Shown here piece by piece: positions 63,446 to 64,000 of a stretch of DNA of 64,000 nt (its first letter is position 1; every line of letters begins with the position of its first letter). The notes beneath the pieces are model-generated. The model was not told the origin of the DNA and ran no database searches. It saw only the letters and a program-made list of their open reading frames with translations. Position numbers and translations under genes: made by a program. Location: positions 1,178,001 through 1,242,000 of the forward strand of contig CBDDPZ010000008.1 of NCBI GenBank assembly GCA_965232575.1, written 5' to 3'. This DNA comes from Bin5 sp965232575 (GTDB taxonomy: Bacteria > Chloroflexota > Anaerolineae > Caldilineales > Caldilineaceae).

Positions 63446-64000
63446 ATGACAAAAGCAAGCCCTTCAGTTAATCCCAATCCACAGTGGTCGGGCGCGGCAA
63501 ACACCATGTCGAACGCGCCCGGTGACGGGGACTCGCGACACGCGCCAGATGAGCAGTTCGGCTTCAATCAGCTTCTGGCCGAGTCCGGCGTGGACCATGT
63601 CCACGGGATGGAGGTCTTGCGGCTGATCAAAATGTGTGCCGGAGCGTATGATCGCATCCTGGGCGAGCGCATGCGGGACGAAGAAATCTCTCTGCCCCAA
63701 TGGCGTATCCTGATCCGCCTCTACCTGGCAGAACGCAATAGTCAGGCCGCGCTCACGCCCACAGACCTGGCCCATAGCCAGTGTTTGAGTAAGAATACGA
63801 TCAGCGCGCACCTGCGTGCCTTGGAGGAATTGCGTCTCATCGAACGTCATCTGGACCCGAACGACCTGCGGGCGTTCCGCATCCGGCTGACGACCGACAG
63901 CAGGAGCCTGATTCGTTCGTCTACCCCCCTGCATCTCGAATTTCTCAACGAGTTGATCGCGCAACTCTCGCCCGAGGAGTGCGAGATGTTGCAGAGGTTA
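63446..64000 (+). CDS. MarR family transcriptional regulator (3' truncated by window edge)
   Basis: The frame is open to the last base, 185 codons. After a disordered N-terminus (about 1-45) come helix LLAESGVDHVHGMEVLRLIKM, then QWRILIRLYLAE, the winged helix-turn-helix TPTDLAHSQCLSKNTISAHLRALEELRLIERH and the wing LDPNDLRAFRIRLTTDS. These match MarR repressors, which bind palindromes as dimers and respond to small ligands. It is divergent from fabF-fabH, so it may control them. The start is the ATG 7 bases after the -10 box. Confidence 0.82.
   Translation, partial: MTKASPSVNPNPQWSGAANTMSNAPGDGDSRHAPDEQFGFNQLLAESGVDHVHGMEVLRLIKMCAGAYDRILGERMRDEEISLPQWRILIRLYLAERNSQAALTPTDLAHSQCLSKNTISAHLRALEELRLIERHLDPNDLRAFRIRLTTDSRSLIRSSTPLHLEFLNELIAQLSPEECEMLQRL

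Overview
The window is a chromosomal segment of a fairly GC-rich bacterium. Single 60-base lines in core genes run near 58% G+C, and the cassette at about 22.5-26.7 kb is near 43% in a sampled line. Gene content best fits Chloroflexota, perhaps a Caldilinea/Anaerolinea-like lineage: an AmaP-ScpB pair, a PdtaS/PdtaR-type kinase and ANTAR regulator, a selenocysteine-containing SelD, an L-rhamnose isomerase/kinase pair and five PhyH-family dioxygenases. This placement is inference; no rRNA is present. Five PhyH genes, a sulfatase, a Gfo/Idh/MocA dehydrogenase and a TIM-barrel sugar isomerase suggest a heterotroph living on diverse organic matter.

Layout. 0-5 kb: end of a CoA-transferase, then a minus-strand polysaccharide operon (two GT4 glycosyltransferases and a polyprenyl glycosylphosphotransferase). 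5-9 kb: a complete IS982-type element with target duplication beside an HsdR_N-like nuclease and a coupled ATPase/TOPRIM (DUF4276) pair, a likely defence patch. 9-22 kb: small metabolic genes (GNAT, sugar isomerase, PhyH, a lipoprotein with SH3 domains, DinB, sulfatase, VOC), then E2 and a frameshifted E3 of a 2-oxoacid dehydrogenase and a thioesterase. 22.5-26.7 kb: an AT-richer three-gene operon DUF4338 (DruA-like)-NurA-HerA, the best candidate for a new defence system. 26.7-32.2 kb: scpB (frameshifted), amaP, a YfhO-like membrane protein and a GT2. 32-35 kb: ANTAR regulator, sensor kinase and tRNA-Pro. 35-47 kb: PhyH, Gfo/Idh, a broken HI0074-like gene, a heterodimeric ABC exporter, cyclophilin, CaiB-type CoA-transferase, DUF898 protein and SelD read through a UGA. 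47-56 kb: Hsp20, dnaE, rhaA, rhaB. 56-64 kb: PhyH/ADH cluster, fabF-fabH, and the start of a divergent MarR regulator.

The most striking feature outside genes is a set of short palindromic repeat families (called A to G here) in most intergenic gaps. Families A, B, C, D and G are nested in one another. Family B lies in frame inside two proteins: the E2 linker, and three sites in the YfhO-like protein. Families F and G supply stop codons to neighbouring genes. They behave like small mobile palindromic units.

Three genes are frameshifted (lpd, scpB, HI0074-like). Sequencing error cannot be excluded, especially for scpB, where the shift is at a homopolymer.
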